From Saccharothrix luteola (lineage in GTDB: Bacteria; Actinomycetota; Actinomycetes; Mycobacteriales; Pseudonocardiaceae): 64,000 nt of DNA. The notes under the pieces were generated by a model. That model searched no databases, was not told the DNA's origin, and saw only the letters and a list, made by a program, of their open reading frames with translations. How positions within the stretch are numbered: position 1 is the first letter of the stretch; every line of letters begins with the position of its first letter. The DNA is taken from positions 1 through 64,000 of the forward strand of contig NZ_JAJHUO010000015.1 of NCBI RefSeq assembly GCF_020859565.1. Reading direction: 5' to 3'. Of the stretch, positions 8,629 to 17,054 are shown one piece after another. A program made the position numbers and the translations under genes.

Positions 8629-9504
8629 TCAGGGGTGGCGGCTGAACCAGCCGAGCACGAGCCGCGCGACCTCGTCGGGCCGGTCGAGGTGCATGAAGTG
8701 GCCGGCGTCGGGCAGGACCCGCACCGAGGACCCTTCCGCGAGGCCGGTGGCGGCGTCGGCGAAGTGCTCCGGCGCGATGCAGCCGTCGTCCTCGCCGGCG
8801 AGGACGAGCATCGGGACGTCGGCCGGCGCCTCGGTCCTGGCGGCCAGGGCGGCGAGGTCCGGGTCGTGCAGCGACCGGTCGAAGTTGCTGCGGTAGATCC
8901 GCAGGACGTTGCGCAGCACGGCCGGGTCGCCGTACATCGCGTGCACGCGGGCGCGGTGCTCGCCGGGGTCGAGGCCGGGCGACCAGGTGGACCACAGGTA
9001 GTCGACCAGGCCGCGGTCGCTTTCCAGCACCGACTCGGCGACACCGGGCACCTGGAACAGCCACAGGTAGAAGAACCGTTGCTGCTGCGCGGGATCGCGG
9101 AGCACCGGGCCCAGCGTCCTCGGCGGCGGCACGGCCATCGTGACCGCGTGCCGCACCCGATCCGGCCACGCCGCCGCCAGCCGACCCACCACGCCCGCGC
9201 CGACGTCGTGCCCGATCAGGTCGATCCCGGCGTCCGGGGACAGGGCCCGCGCGACCGCCTCCGCGTCGGCGGCGAGCGTGATGCCGTCGGCGTGGGTCAT
9301 CCGGTCCGCGGTCGTCGGGTGGTGGCCGCGCAGGAACGGCGCCACCACCCGGCGGCCGGCGGCGACCAGGTGCTCGGCGAGCGGCCCGAACGTGGCCGGG
9401 TGGTCGGGGAACCCGTGCCAGCACACGACCACCGGCCCGTCGCCCGCCGCGAGCGCCGGGAAGTCGAGCCGATCGGTCTCGATCACGATCTCCTCGAAGT
9501 CCAT
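8629..9504 (-). CDS. Alpha/beta-hydrolase of the epoxide hydrolase / haloalkane dehalogenase group
   Basis: 291 residues with the full alpha/beta-hydrolase layout: WHGFPDHP oxyanion-hole motif (about 29-36), nucleophile elbow GHDVGAG with Asp (about D100) instead of Ser, and the C-terminal DAGHFMHLDRP catalytic His (about H268). An Asp nucleophile is characteristic of epoxide hydrolases and dehalogenases, so it probably hydrolyses an epoxide or C-halogen bond in the cytoplasm. The ATG at 9504 is preceded by TAGGTT at 7 nt, which suggests a leaderless message; the longer in-frame extension lacks family similarity. It stands alone and no substrate is suggested by neighbours. Confidence 0.85.
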   Translation of the reverse strand: MDFEEIVIETDRLDFPALAAGDGPVVVCWHGFPDHPATFGPLAEHLVAAGRRVVAPFLRGHHPTTADRMTHADGITLAADAEAVARALSPDAGIDLIGHDVGAGVVGRLAAAWPDRVRHAVTMAVPPPRTLGPVLRDPAQQQRFFYLWLFQVPGVAESVLESDRGLVDYLWSTWSPGLDPGEHRARVHAMYGDPAVLRNVLRIYRSNFDRSLHDPDLAALAARTEAPADVPMLVLAGEDDGCIAPEHFADAATGLAEGSSVRVLPDAGHFMHLDRPDEVARLVLGWFSRHP

Positions 9505-9511
9505 GACCTCG

Positions 9512-9517
9512 AACCTA
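9512..9517 (-). promoter_or_regulatory. Leaderless -10 element for the epoxide hydrolase-like gene
   Basis: TAGGTT on the minus strand, 7 nt before the ATG at 9504, with no usable Shine-Dalgarno sequence. This spacing places the transcription start at or next to the start codon. Confidence 0.5.
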
Positions 9518-9675
9518 GCGCCGTGACCGGCGGGGACGGCGCCCACCGATGGGGTCGCGTGGAGCCCACCCACGCTCCCAGGTCCGCCGGCGGCACGGCC
9601 GGCCGGAGGTTCGGGGACTGTTCGTCCACCGCAACGGCGAACCGAGCTCGGGCCCCCTCGGGAAGCCCGGACCGC

Positions 9676-9987
9676 TCAGTCGCCGGGGTCGATCCACACG
9701 CCGCTCTGCCTCGAAGAGGTGCCTCCACCCTCGGACGTCTTCGAGCGGCCGGTGAAGAATTCGACGCCGGCGGCCACGAAGGAGCCGGCGAAGACGAGGG
9801 TGAGGAGGGTGAACAGGAGCCGGATCCACAGGACGTGCTGTATGGGCTCACCCGCGCCGTTCTCGATGCGGATCCCGCCCGCCGCGGTGAAGACGGCGAG
9901 GACCAGCAGGCCGACGCCGACCGCGATCATGACCACACCGCCCACGCGCTGCCCGATGCCCGGACCGGGCGACCGCTCCTCGGCCAT
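9676..9987 (-). CDS. Small two-helix membrane protein of unknown function
   Basis: 103 residues. A short charged N-terminus (MAEERSPGPGIGQR) leads to two hydrophobic segments, about residues 16-36 and 52-74, joined by a short loop (GIRIENGAGEPIQHV). A polar Gly/Ser-rich tail follows. It is likely an integral plasma-membrane protein with both ends on the same side. I do not recognise a family. The in-frame upstream extension is Arg/Pro-rich shadow sequence, so the ATG at 9987 is the sensible start. It stands alone between two hydrolase genes on the same strand, 171 nt from one and 77 nt from the other. Confidence 0.6.
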   Translation of the reverse strand: MAEERSPGPGIGQRVGGVVMIAVGVGLLVLAVFTAAGGIRIENGAGEPIQHVLWIRLLFTLLTLVFAGSFVAAGVEFFTGRSKTSEGGGTSSRQSGVWIDPGD

Positions 9988-10064
9988 GGCCACGACGCTA
10001 CTCGGCCACCGACGTCCCGTGAACGCCTGACCGCGCGGTTCTACCGGATGTCGCAGACGCGCCA

Positions 10065-11555
10065 CTAGCCGCGGACGGGCAGGCGCACGGTGACGTCCCG
10101 CAGCACCATCGCGCTCGGCGTGCGGCTGCCGTGCAGGAGGAACATGTCCGAGATCGGGGTGACGGTGAGGAACAGCGACTGGCCGGCCGGGACCGTCGCG
10201 GCGACCGCCGGCAGCTCGATCGTGCGGCGGGTGCCCGGGTTCAGGCTCGGCTCGCGGTGCGGCAGCACGTTGTTCTGGATCACCTTGGCGGTCAACGGCG
10301 ACGTGCCGGCGCTGAGGGCGAAGAACGCGCGGCTGTCGAGGCCGAGCGTGCTGACGACGGCGTCGAGCGTCGGCGACCCGGCGACGGTGAGCGGGCCGTC
10401 CGCGATCTTGATCGCCTGGGGCAGGCCGACGCCGGCCGTGGTGACGATGTCCGGCAGGGCGGCGGTGGTGGTCGGCGCGACGGAGTCCACCGTGACGCAG
10501 CCGCCCTCGGCGGTCATGAGCTGGTAGCGGCCGTGGCCGGTGATCGTGCGCGGCGCGCCTTGCAGGTTCTCGGCCAGGAACCGCAGTTCGAGGTCGTCGT
10601 AGCCGCCGTGACTCGTGGAGCACGCGTCACCCGCGACGGCGTGCCCGGCGGGGATGGCGTTGGGCAGTGCGTGACCGCCGTTGTAGCCGATGAGCAGGCT
10701 GTTCGCGCGGGCACGCGGGGTCAGGGCGCGGTCGAAGTTGTCGATCGCCTGGTCGAGCGGGAACAGGTTGTCGCTGATGCCCTGGCGCAGCAGCACCGGG
10801 ATGTCCAGCCGGCGGCCGGCGGCGACGTGGTGCGCCGGGCCGTTGTCGCGGAAGAACCCGTCCATGGTGGTGGGCCAGTTGCCGGTGAGCAGGCCCTCGG
10901 CGTAGCCGGCGTGCAGCGTCGAGGTGTGCGCGTCGAGCGCGGCGGCGTACAGGGCGGTGACCCACGTGGTGCGGACGACGTCGCGCGGGGCGAGGCTGTC
11001 GTTCAGCGAGTGCCAGGTGATCTGGGGCGCGAGGGCGTCGAACCGGGTGCGGCCGGTCTTCATGATCTCGGTGAACGCGCCCGCGAACTGGAAGCCGCCG
11101 CCGTAGGAGCCGCCGACGGCGCCGAGGACCGGGTCGCCCGGACCGCTCGTGCGGACCCAGTCCAGCGCGGCGACGTGGTCGATCACCCGGATGACGTCCT
11201 CGCCCTCGAACGCGGGATCCTCCACGTGCGCCTTGCCGCCGCTCTCGCCGAAACCGCGCTGGTCGATGCTGACCACGCCGAACCCCGCGTCCAGGTACCG
11301 CCGGAACGAGCCGGGCGCGGACGTGCGGCTGCCGCCCCAGCCGTGGCTGTGCAGGAGCACCGGCGCCCGGTGGTCGCGGGAGGCGGTGGCGGGCTTGAAG
11401 ACGCTGACGCAGATGCTCACCGGTCCGGGCTCCAGCGGATCGGTCTCCGGCACGCTCGCGACGCAGACGTCCTCCGGCGCGGGGTGATCGGCGCTCGCGG
11501 CGGCGGGAGGGGTCACGGCGACGGCCGCGACGACGAGTGCGATCACCAGGCGCAT
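10065..11555 (-). CDS. Secreted alpha/beta-hydrolase related to X-Pro dipeptidyl-peptidase / CocE (S15-like)
   Basis: 496 residues. Residues 1-22 form a signal peptide ending AAASA. The catalytic domain has HSHGWGG (oxyanion hole) and the nucleophile elbow GGSYGGG (about S150). It is followed by a helical cap and a C-terminal beta-rich domain (about 350-496) like the jelly-roll of S15 peptidases and cocaine esterase-type hydrolases. Such proteins cleave Pro-containing dipeptides or esters outside the cell; the true substrate is not evident. GGAGGAA four nt before the ATG at 11555 fixes the start. It is divergent from another alpha/beta-hydrolase across a 150-nt gap that contains an unusually AT-rich promoter block. 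Confidence 0.85.
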   Translation of the reverse strand: MRLVIALVVAAVAVTPPAAASADHPAPEDVCVASVPETDPLEPGPVSICVSVFKPATASRDHRAPVLLHSHGWGGSRTSAPGSFRRYLDAGFGVVSIDQRGFGESGGKAHVEDPAFEGEDVIRVIDHVAALDWVRTSGPGDPVLGAVGGSYGGGFQFAGAFTEIMKTGRTRFDALAPQITWHSLNDSLAPRDVVRTTWVTALYAAALDAHTSTLHAGYAEGLLTGNWPTTMDGFFRDNGPAHHVAAGRRLDIPVLLRQGISDNLFPLDQAIDNFDRALTPRARANSLLIGYNGGHALPNAIPAGHAVAGDACSTSHGGYDDLELRFLAENLQGAPRTITGHGRYQLMTAEGGCVTVDSVAPTTTAALPDIVTTAGVGLPQAIKIADGPLTVAGSPTLDAVVSTLGLDSRAFFALSAGTSPLTAKVIQNNVLPHREPSLNPGTRRTIELPAVAATVPAGQSLFLTVTPISDMFLLHGSRTPSAMVLRDVTVRLPVRG

Positions 11556-11638
11556 CGGGTTCCTCCGGTCGATCAGGGCGCGTCGATCGCGCGGTGGGTC
11601 CAACGAGCGAGGGTGAAGATCGTCACGTTGCAGGTACC

Positions 11639-11672
11639 TTGTGCACAATTTAATCGGGTACTAGCTTTATGG
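11639..11672. promoter_or_regulatory. AT-rich divergent promoter block with a TTGTGCACAA palindrome
   Basis: This 34-nt stretch is strikingly AT-rich for this genome. It begins with the perfect 10-bp palindrome TTGTGCACAA (11639-11648), followed by TTTAATCGGGTACTAGC. Palindromes of this form are typical MarR-family operators. It lies 84 nt before the minus-strand S15-like gene and 58 nt before the plus-strand hydrolase, and may serve either. No MarR gene is adjacent. Confidence 0.45.
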
Positions 11673-11705
11673 CATCACCCCGCAAGACGAACCGAGGAGC
11701 ACACG

Positions 11706-12425
11706 ATGACCGGCCAGAACCCCACCGTCGTCCTGGTACACGGCGCGTTCGCCGACGGGTCCAGCTGGGCCGAGGTGATCGACCTGCTGCGGGCGCGTGG
11801 CGTGGAGGCGCTCGCGGTGAGCAACCCGTTGCGCGGGCTGGCGCACGACGGCGACTACGTGGCGAGCGTCGCCGGGCAGGTGGACGGGCCGGTCGTGCTG
11901 GTCGGCCACTCGTACGGCGGCCCGGTGATCACGCACGCCGCCACCAAGGCGCCGAACGCCAAGGCGCTGGTGTACGTGGCGTCGTTCGGCGTGGACAAGG
12001 GCGACAGCGCGTTGAGCTCGGTCGAGAGCTTCCCGCCGGTGGAGCTGAACACGTCGCTGGTGCCGCAGCAGTTCCCGGACGGCGACGGCAGCGACACGGA
12101 GTTCACGATCCGCCGTGACGCGTTCGCGAGCGTGTTCGCCGCCGACCTGCCGGACTCGGTCACCGCCACCGCGGCGGTCAGCCAGCGCCCGATCGCGGCC
12201 CGCGCCCTCGGCGAGCCGCTGTCCGTCGAGCCCGCGTGGAAGACCCTGCCGTCGTGGTTCGTGGTGGCGACCGCGGACAACGCCATCCACCCGGACTCGC
12301 AGCGCGCCGCCGCGGACCGGCTCGGCTCGACCACCGTCGAGGTGGAGGCCTCGCACGCCATCGCCCTCTCCCGCCCGACCGAGGTGGCCGACCAGATCCT
12401 CGCCGCCGTCACCGCCATCTCTTAA
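11706..12425 (+). CDS. Cytoplasmic alpha/beta-hydrolase (salicylate esterase / methylesterase-like)
   Basis: 239 residues, a compact alpha/beta-hydrolase. It has LVHGAFADGSSW (oxyanion hole), nucleophile elbow GHSYGG (about S69), and a terminal EASHAIALSRP giving the catalytic His. The pattern HGAFADGSSW with GHSYGG is that of the plant-esterase-like bacterial group often annotated as alpha/beta-fold hydrolase or PnbA-like; these cleave small esters. There is no signal peptide. GAGGAG lies 6 nt before the ATG. The gene is followed immediately by the symmetric 22-bp repeat element, which may act as its 3' end signal. Confidence 0.87.
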   Translation: MTGQNPTVVLVHGAFADGSSWAEVIDLLRARGVEALAVSNPLRGLAHDGDYVASVAGQVDGPVVLVGHSYGGPVITHAATKAPNAKALVYVASFGVDKGDSALSSVESFPPVELNTSLVPQQFPDGDGSDTEFTIRRDAFASVFAADLPDSVTATAAVSQRPIAARALGEPLSVEPAWKTLPSWFVVATADNAIHPDSQRAAADRLGSTTVEVEASHAIALSRPTEVADQILAAVTAIS

Positions 12426-12432
12426 CCCCCGC

Positions 12433-12669
12433 GCGTGTCGAACGCTCGCGTCCCGCGTGTCGAACCTCCAGGACCGGCGTGTCGAACCTTCAGGACCCGC
12501 GTGTCGAACCTCCAGGACCCCCGAGTTCTACGTTCAGGTTCGCCCCGGACCGCTCGGCCGTGTCCCGAACGTGGAATTCGGGGGTCCTGAGTGGACGACA
12601 CGCGGGACGCGAGCGTTCGACACGCGGGGCCTGAGCGTTCGACACGCGGGACCGGGAGGTTCGACACGC
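12433..12669. repeat. Symmetric 22-bp-period repeat element (two inverted arms of five units)
   Basis: The left arm has units starting at 12433, 12455, 12477 and 12499, each beginning GCGTGTCGAAC, plus a diverged fifth at 12521. The right arm carries the same units in the reverse complement, ending at 12581 (diverged), 12603, 12625, 12647 and 12669. Spacing is exactly 22 bp throughout. The arms are mirror-symmetric about 12551, with about 20 nt between them, so the whole 237-bp block is one long interrupted palindrome with internal periodicity. It fills the gap between the hydrolase stop and the response-regulator gene. Single-stranded DNA or RNA could fold into one long arm or several small stems. 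I know no named family for it. Confidence 0.9.
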
Positions 12670-12692
12670 GCGGTGGTGGAAGGATTTCGGGC

Positions 12693-13364
12693 ATGCGGGT
12701 GTTGCTGGTGGAGGACGACGAGCCGATCGCCGAGTCCCTCACGCGGGGGTTGGCCAGGTACGGGTTCGACGTCGAGTGGGTGCGCACCGGGGCCGAGGCC
12801 CTGGCGGCGGAGCCGACCGACATCGTGCTGGTCGACCTCGGCCTGCCGGACATGGACGGGCTGGACGTGTGCCGGGAGCTGCGCGCCCGCGGCGACGTGC
12901 CGATCATCGTGATCAGCGCGCGGGCCGACGAGACCGACCGCGTGGTCGGCCTGGAGATCGGCGCGGACGACTACGTGTCCAAGCCGTTCGGCGTCCGCGA
13001 GGTGATCGCCCGGATGCGCGCGGTGCTGCGGCGGGTCCGGCCCGCGCTGCCCCAACCCGACGCCACCCGGTCGCCCGACGCCCAGCCGAGCAGGCTCACG
13101 ATCGACCGCCGGGCACGACGGGTGCACGTCGACGGCATCGAGATCACCCTGACGCCCAAGGAGTACGACCTGCTGGCGTTCCTCGCCGAAGCGCCCGGCG
13201 CGGTGTTCACCCGCGAGCAGATCATGGAGGCGGTGTGGGACGCCAACTGGTTCGGCCCGACCAAGACCCTCGACGTGCACGTGGGCGCGCTGCGCCGCAA
13301 GCTCGGTGACGCGGTCGCCGTGGAGACCGTGCGCGGAGTCGGGTTCCGGTTGGTGCTCACGTGA
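12693..13364 (+). CDS. OmpR/PhoB-family two-component response regulator
   Basis: 223 residues. Receiver domain 1-115: acidic pocket EDD (8-10), phosphoacceptor D48 in LVDLGLPDMDG, Thr/Ser switch in VISARAD, and the conserved Lys in VSKPFG. The C-terminal winged-helix DNA-binding domain (about 130-223) ends with TVRGVGFRL, typical of the OmpR class. It accepts phosphate from the histidine kinase encoded immediately downstream (GTGA overlap). The ATG at 12693 has GGAAGGA about 9 nt upstream; longer in-frame extensions run into the repeat element and are not plausible. No target gene is obvious, although the repeat element lies directly in its promoter position. Confidence 0.93.
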   Translation: MRVLLVEDDEPIAESLTRGLARYGFDVEWVRTGAEALAAEPTDIVLVDLGLPDMDGLDVCRELRARGDVPIIVISARADETDRVVGLEIGADDYVSKPFGVREVIARMRAVLRRVRPALPQPDATRSPDAQPSRLTIDRRARRVHVDGIEITLTPKEYDLLAFLAEAPGAVFTREQIMEAVWDANWFGPTKTLDVHVGALRRKLGDAVAVETVRGVGFRLVLT

Positions 13365-14719
13365 TCCGCCAGCTGGTCGCGAGCTACGTGCTGCTGGTGC
13401 TGGTGGCGATCGCCGCGTTCACCGTCCCGGTGGCGTTCACGCTCACCGACCAGCTCTACCGCGACGAGGAGAACTCCGCCCGCCGGGAGGCGGAGACGGC
13501 CGCGCTGCTCCTCGCGCCCGGCGACGCGCCGTCCCGCCAGGCGCTGGCCCGCCTGGTCGAGGCCTACCAGCGGCAGACACCGGGCCGGTTGGACGTGCTG
13601 ACCGCCGCACGCACCGCCGTCGACCCGCTGCCGCTGCCCGCCGCCACCGACGACCCCGCGTTCACCGAGGCGTTGAACGGCCGCGAGTCCCTGAGGTGGG
13701 GCGAGGCCGAGGCGCTCGGCGCGGAAGGCCTGGTGCTGGCCGTGCCCGCCAGGTCCCCGGACGGCGCGGTCGTCGGCGCGGTCCGGATCAGCTACCCGTC
13801 CGGTCCGCTGAGCACCCGGCTGTGGCAGATCTGGGGTTTCCGCGCCGCCCTGGCCGTCACGGTGCTGATCGCGGCGGCCGTGGTCGGCTTCTTGCTCGCC
13901 CGCCGGCTGACCCGCCCGCTGCGCGAGCTCAACCGGATGGCGGGCAGGCTGCGCGACGGTGACCTCACCGCGCGGGTCGAGGAGACCGGCCCGCCGGAGA
14001 CCCGGACCCTCGCCGGCACCCTCAACACCGCGACGGAGACCATCGGCACCCTCGTCGGCTCGCAGCGCGCGTTCATCGGCGACGCCTCCCACCAGCTCCG
14101 CACTCCCCTCACCGCGCTGCGCCTGTCGCTGGACAACATCGCCGACGGCGTGGACGACCCGTACGTGCGCGAGGACGTCGACCACGCCACCGCCGAGGTG
14201 GTGCGGATGAGCAGGCTGGTCAACGGCCTGCTCACGCTCGCCAGGGCCGAGTCCACCGTGGCCACCCCGGAACCCGTCCGGATCGGCGACGTGGTGGCGG
14301 GCCGGTTCGACACCTGGCGGGCCGCCGCCGAGGAGCGCGGCATCCGGCTCCGGCACGACGCCGCCGACCCCGACCTGCGCGCCCTGACCGGGCACGGTCA
14401 CCTGGAGCAGGTGCTGGACAACGTGCTGTCCAACGCGCTCGCCGTCTCACCGGACCACGCCGCGATCACCGTGGTGAGCAGGCGGGAAGGCCGCAAGGCG
14501 GTGATCGAGGTGGTCGACCGGGGTCCGGGCCTGCCGGCCGCCGACCGCGAGCGCGCGTTCGACCGGTTCTGGCGCGGCCCGGGGCTGACGGGCCGCTCCG
14601 GCTCGGGCCTCGGGCTCGCGATCGTCAAGCAGCTGGTGTCCGACGACGGCGGGTCGGCGAGCCTGCACGAGGGCGAGCACGGAGGGCTGTGCGTGCGGAT
14701 CGTGCTGCGGGCACCCTGA
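13361..14719 (+). CDS. Membrane sensor histidine kinase
   Basis: 452 residues. An N-terminal membrane helix (about 5-28), an extracytoplasmic sensor region (about 29-155), a second helix (about 160-182) and a HAMP linker starting ARRLTRPLRELNRMAGRL. The dimerisation helix has the phosphoacceptor His in DASHQLRTPLTALR. The ATPase domain has the N box (LDNVLSNAL), G1 (DRGPGLP), F box (FDRFWRG) and G2 (SGSGLGLAIVKQL). It autophosphorylates in response to an unknown envelope signal and drives the upstream OmpR-type regulator. The GTG start overlaps the regulator stop by 4 nt, so the two are translationally coupled. Confidence 0.93.
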   Translation: MIRQLVASYVLLVLVAIAAFTVPVAFTLTDQLYRDEENSARREAETAALLLAPGDAPSRQALARLVEAYQRQTPGRLDVLTAARTAVDPLPLPAATDDPAFTEALNGRESLRWGEAEALGAEGLVLAVPARSPDGAVVGAVRISYPSGPLSTRLWQIWGFRAALAVTVLIAAAVVGFLLARRLTRPLRELNRMAGRLRDGDLTARVEETGPPETRTLAGTLNTATETIGTLVGSQRAFIGDASHQLRTPLTALRLSLDNIADGVDDPYVREDVDHATAEVVRMSRLVNGLLTLARAESTVATPEPVRIGDVVAGRFDTWRAAAEERGIRLRHDAADPDLRALTGHGHLEQVLDNVLSNALAVSPDHAAITVVSRREGRKAVIEVVDRGPGLPAADRERAFDRFWRGPGLTGRSGSGLGLAIVKQLVSDDGGSASLHEGEHGGLCVRIVLRAP

Positions 14720-14747
14720 GCGCAGTGCGCCCGGTCAGTGCGCCCGG

Positions 14748-15257
14748 TCAGTGCGCTTCGGGCATGGCCGACGAGTGGTGGTTGACGATCAGCCACTTGC
14801 CGTCGACGCGCTCGTAGGCGAACGTGTAGCGGGCGTCGACCTGCGTGCCGTTCGCGGCCAGGGTGAAGCGGTAGACGCCCGCGTCGATCGCCGTGTCCGG
14901 GCCGAGCACCGCCACGTGCGACTCCAGGATCTCGCCGCTGGGCTTGTTGGCCAGGAAGTGCTCGAAGTAGTCCACGATCTCGGCGCGGTCGGAGCGGACG
15001 TTGTCCGACAACGTCGGCAGCAGCACGGCGTCCGGCGCGTAGAGATCGGCGACCTGCTGCGGGTCGCCGGTGGCCAGCGCGCGGTTCCAGGTGTCGAACA
15101 GCGCCTCGACCTCCTGCGTGGACGGCCCGGCGACGGCGGTGGTGGCAGGGGCGGTGGTCGGTTGCTCGTTGCCTGAGGCCGTGCCGCACGCGGTCAGCGT
15201 GACGGCCAGGGCCACCGCGGTGATCGCTCCGGAACAGGTGCGGCCAACGTTGCTCAT
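14748..15257 (-). CDS. Lipoprotein with SnoaL/DUF4440-like (NTF2-fold) domain
   Basis: 169 residues. A lipoprotein signal peptide ends TLTAC, so the mature protein is lipid-anchored outside the membrane. After a Thr/Ala-rich linker, residues about 47-165 form an NTF2-like cone fold: EVEALFDTWNRALATGDPQQVADLYAPDAVLLP at the start and YTFAYERVDGKWLIVNHHSS at the end, as in SgcJ/EcaC and DUF4440 proteins. These bind or act on small hydrophobic ligands; no catalytic assignment is possible. The ATG at 15257 is preferred over the ATG 6 nt upstream because CAGGAG then sits 6 nt away rather than adjacent. It converges on the two-component system. Confidence 0.82.
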   Translation of the reverse strand: MSNVGRTCSGAITAVALAVTLTACGTASGNEQPTTAPATTAVAGPSTQEVEALFDTWNRALATGDPQQVADLYAPDAVLLPTLSDNVRSDRAEIVDYFEHFLANKPSGEILESHVAVLGPDTAIDAGVYRFTLAANGTQVDARYTFAYERVDGKWLIVNHHSSAMPEAH

Positions 15258-15364
15258 CGTCATCTCCTGCGGGTGGTGCGGATGTCGCGTTCCACTTTCG
15301 TGTGACGTGTGGAAGCGACAGCACAGGAGGAAGACAACGCCGGGTAAGGGTTCCGCCAAGAAAG

Positions 15365-15396
15365 CGGCGTGGCCGACCCGGGAGCCGGCCACGCCG
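15365..15396 (-). terminator. GC-rich hairpin downstream of the pectate lyase gene
   Basis: The arms CGGCGTGGCC and GGCCACGCCG pair perfectly across a 12-nt loop that itself contains CCCGGG. It sits 8 nt beyond the pectate lyase stop. There is no U-tract, as is common for actinomycete terminators. Confidence 0.6.
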
Positions 15397-15403
15397 TCGC
15401 CGG

Positions 15404-16999
15404 TCAGCCGACCTTGCCGACGCCCGCCCCGGCCATGACCGCGGCCTTCACGGTGTTCGGGTCGTCCAGCGTGTAGGAGTAGTAGTCGCGCGGCTCCTGC
15501 ACGCTGCCGCTGCAGTCGGGCTGACCCGACTCACCGGCGAACACGTTGTTCCGCGCCACGCACCGCCCGCCGGGACCGGCGTAGTTGTTGCTCACCGGCT
15601 CCTCGACGTCCTCGAAGTAGTTGCCCTCGACGACGCAGCCCGAGTCCGCCTGGCACGCCACGCCGACGTCGGTGTTGTAGAGGTAGTAGTTGTTGAACAC
15701 GTGCACCGGCTCGCCGAACCGGACGCGCGGGTTGCGCTGCGGCGTCCTGTCGAACCAGTTGTGGTGATAGGTCACCTTGAGCCGGCCGACGTCCTGCGCG
15801 CCGTTGCCGTCGTCGTGGCCCAACAGCATGTTCTTGCTGTGGTTGTGGGTGTGGTTCCACGAGACGGTGACGTAGCTGGAGCCGCGCTTGATGTCGATCG
15901 CGCCGTCGTACCCGTTCGACAGGTCGTTGTGGTCGATCCACACGTGGTGGGAGAACATCTGCACGTTGATCGCGTCGTCGGCCCAGTCGCGGAACACGAG
16001 GTTGCGGACGATGACGTTGCGCACCGCGTCGGCTGGCGGCGAGGTGACGTTCGAGACCGGCAGGCCGATGTTCAGCCCGCCGCCGGTGAGACCGGAGGCC
16101 GACCCGATGCCGACGATCGTCTTGTCCGACGTGACGTCGTGCATCGGCCCGGGCAGCGCGATCATGCCGCGCACGCAGATGTTCAGCGGTCCGACCTGGG
16201 CGATGGCGGCCAGGAACTCCGCCGCCGTGTCGACCTCGATCGTGGGACCGCCGGCGCCGCCGGTCGTGCCGCCCTGACCCCACGCGGTGACGGAGGCGAA
16301 CCCCTGCGGACGCCCTGACGTGGCGCACGTGCCGGGTTGTTGCGAGGTGGTGGTCGTGGTCGTGGTGCTCGTCGGCCCGCCCGGTCCGGCCACGTCGGTC
16401 ACCACCACGTCGTCGAACGTCGCCGACGCGTAGTAGGTCGCCAGGCCGATCCGGCCGCTGCCGAACGTGGTGTCGGTCGCCGTGACGACCTGCGCGCCGT
16501 CCACGAAACCGCGCAGCGTGCTGCCGAAGACCTCCAGCCGCACCGTGCGCCAGGTGCCGACGGCCACGGCGACCGGCGCGGTGGCCAGGGCGGTGTGCCC
16601 GCCGCCGACCCGCTTGCCGAGCACCGCGAAGCCTGCGTTGGACAGGGCCAGGTAGTAGTAGTTGCCGGTGTTCTGCACCCGGGCCGTCACGGCGACGTGC
16701 CGGTTCGAGCCGTTGAACGCGGTCGGCTTGACCCGAGCCTGCACCGACTGGCCGGACCACACCGTGCCCGCGGTCGCCCTGGCGTCGGCGCTGGTGCCGG
16801 ACTGGCGCCAGGCGCGCGACCCGTCGGCGACCACCGTCCAGCTGCCGCCGCTCGAGCTCCAGCCGGTCGCGTTGCCGTCCTCGAAGTCGTCGTCGAACAA
16901 CGTCGCGGCCGATGCCGAAGGCACCAGCAAAACCGCCACCGCGACCACGAACGCGCTCGCCACGGCGGCGAGCGACGCTAATCTGCCGTGCTTGCTCAA
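15404..16999 (-). CDS. Secreted pectate lyase (PL1) with N-terminal LamG-like domain
   Basis: 531 residues. The signal peptide (about 1-33) ends ASA. Residues 35-205 form a jelly-roll domain (LFDDDFEDGNATGW ... ATFDDVVVTDV), which probably binds carbohydrate. A poly-Thr linker follows. The PL1 parallel beta-helix (about 225-531) carries WIDHNDLS, VTVSWNHTHNHSKNMLLGH and YHHNWFDRTPQRNPRVRFG, the last with the catalytic and substrate Arg residues. It cleaves polygalacturonate by beta-elimination, with calcium. The start is a TTG at 16999, chosen because AGGAGG lies 5 nt upstream and it begins the signal peptide; no ATG or GTG is suitably placed. Three palindromes in the upstream 170 nt suggest tight regulation. 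Confidence 0.88.
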   Translation of the reverse strand: MSKHGRLASLAAVASAFVVAVAVLLVPSASAATLFDDDFEDGNATGWSSSGGSWTVVADGSRAWRQSGTSADARATAGTVWSGQSVQARVKPTAFNGSNRHVAVTARVQNTGNYYYLALSNAGFAVLGKRVGGGHTALATAPVAVAVGTWRTVRLEVFGSTLRGFVDGAQVVTATDTTFGSGRIGLATYYASATFDDVVVTDVAGPGGPTSTTTTTTTSQQPGTCATSGRPQGFASVTAWGQGGTTGGAGGPTIEVDTAAEFLAAIAQVGPLNICVRGMIALPGPMHDVTSDKTIVGIGSASGLTGGGLNIGLPVSNVTSPPADAVRNVIVRNLVFRDWADDAINVQMFSHHVWIDHNDLSNGYDGAIDIKRGSSYVTVSWNHTHNHSKNMLLGHDDGNGAQDVGRLKVTYHHNWFDRTPQRNPRVRFGEPVHVFNNYYLYNTDVGVACQADSGCVVEGNYFEDVEEPVSNNYAGPGGRCVARNNVFAGESGQPDCSGSVQEPRDYYSYTLDDPNTVKAAVMAGAGVGKVG

Positions 17000-17054
17000 A
17001 GGAGCCTCCTGTGCTGAACCGGGCGTTCTGCGCCCGATTCCGCCGACCCTTCGG

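Noticed and set aside
11706..12425. A longer plus-strand protein starting about 10131 and ending at 12425
   Set aside because: The upstream 525 residues are antisense to the S15-like gene; GAGGAG and the hydrolase motifs place the start at 11706.
12433..12669. CRISPR array
   Set aside because: Units are contiguous without spacers, vary in sequence, and run in two inverted arms; no cas gene is near.
14730..14756. Two copies of GTGCGCCCGGTCA after the kinase gene
   Set aside because: Only two adjacent copies in a 28-nt gap; probably a slip duplication without function.
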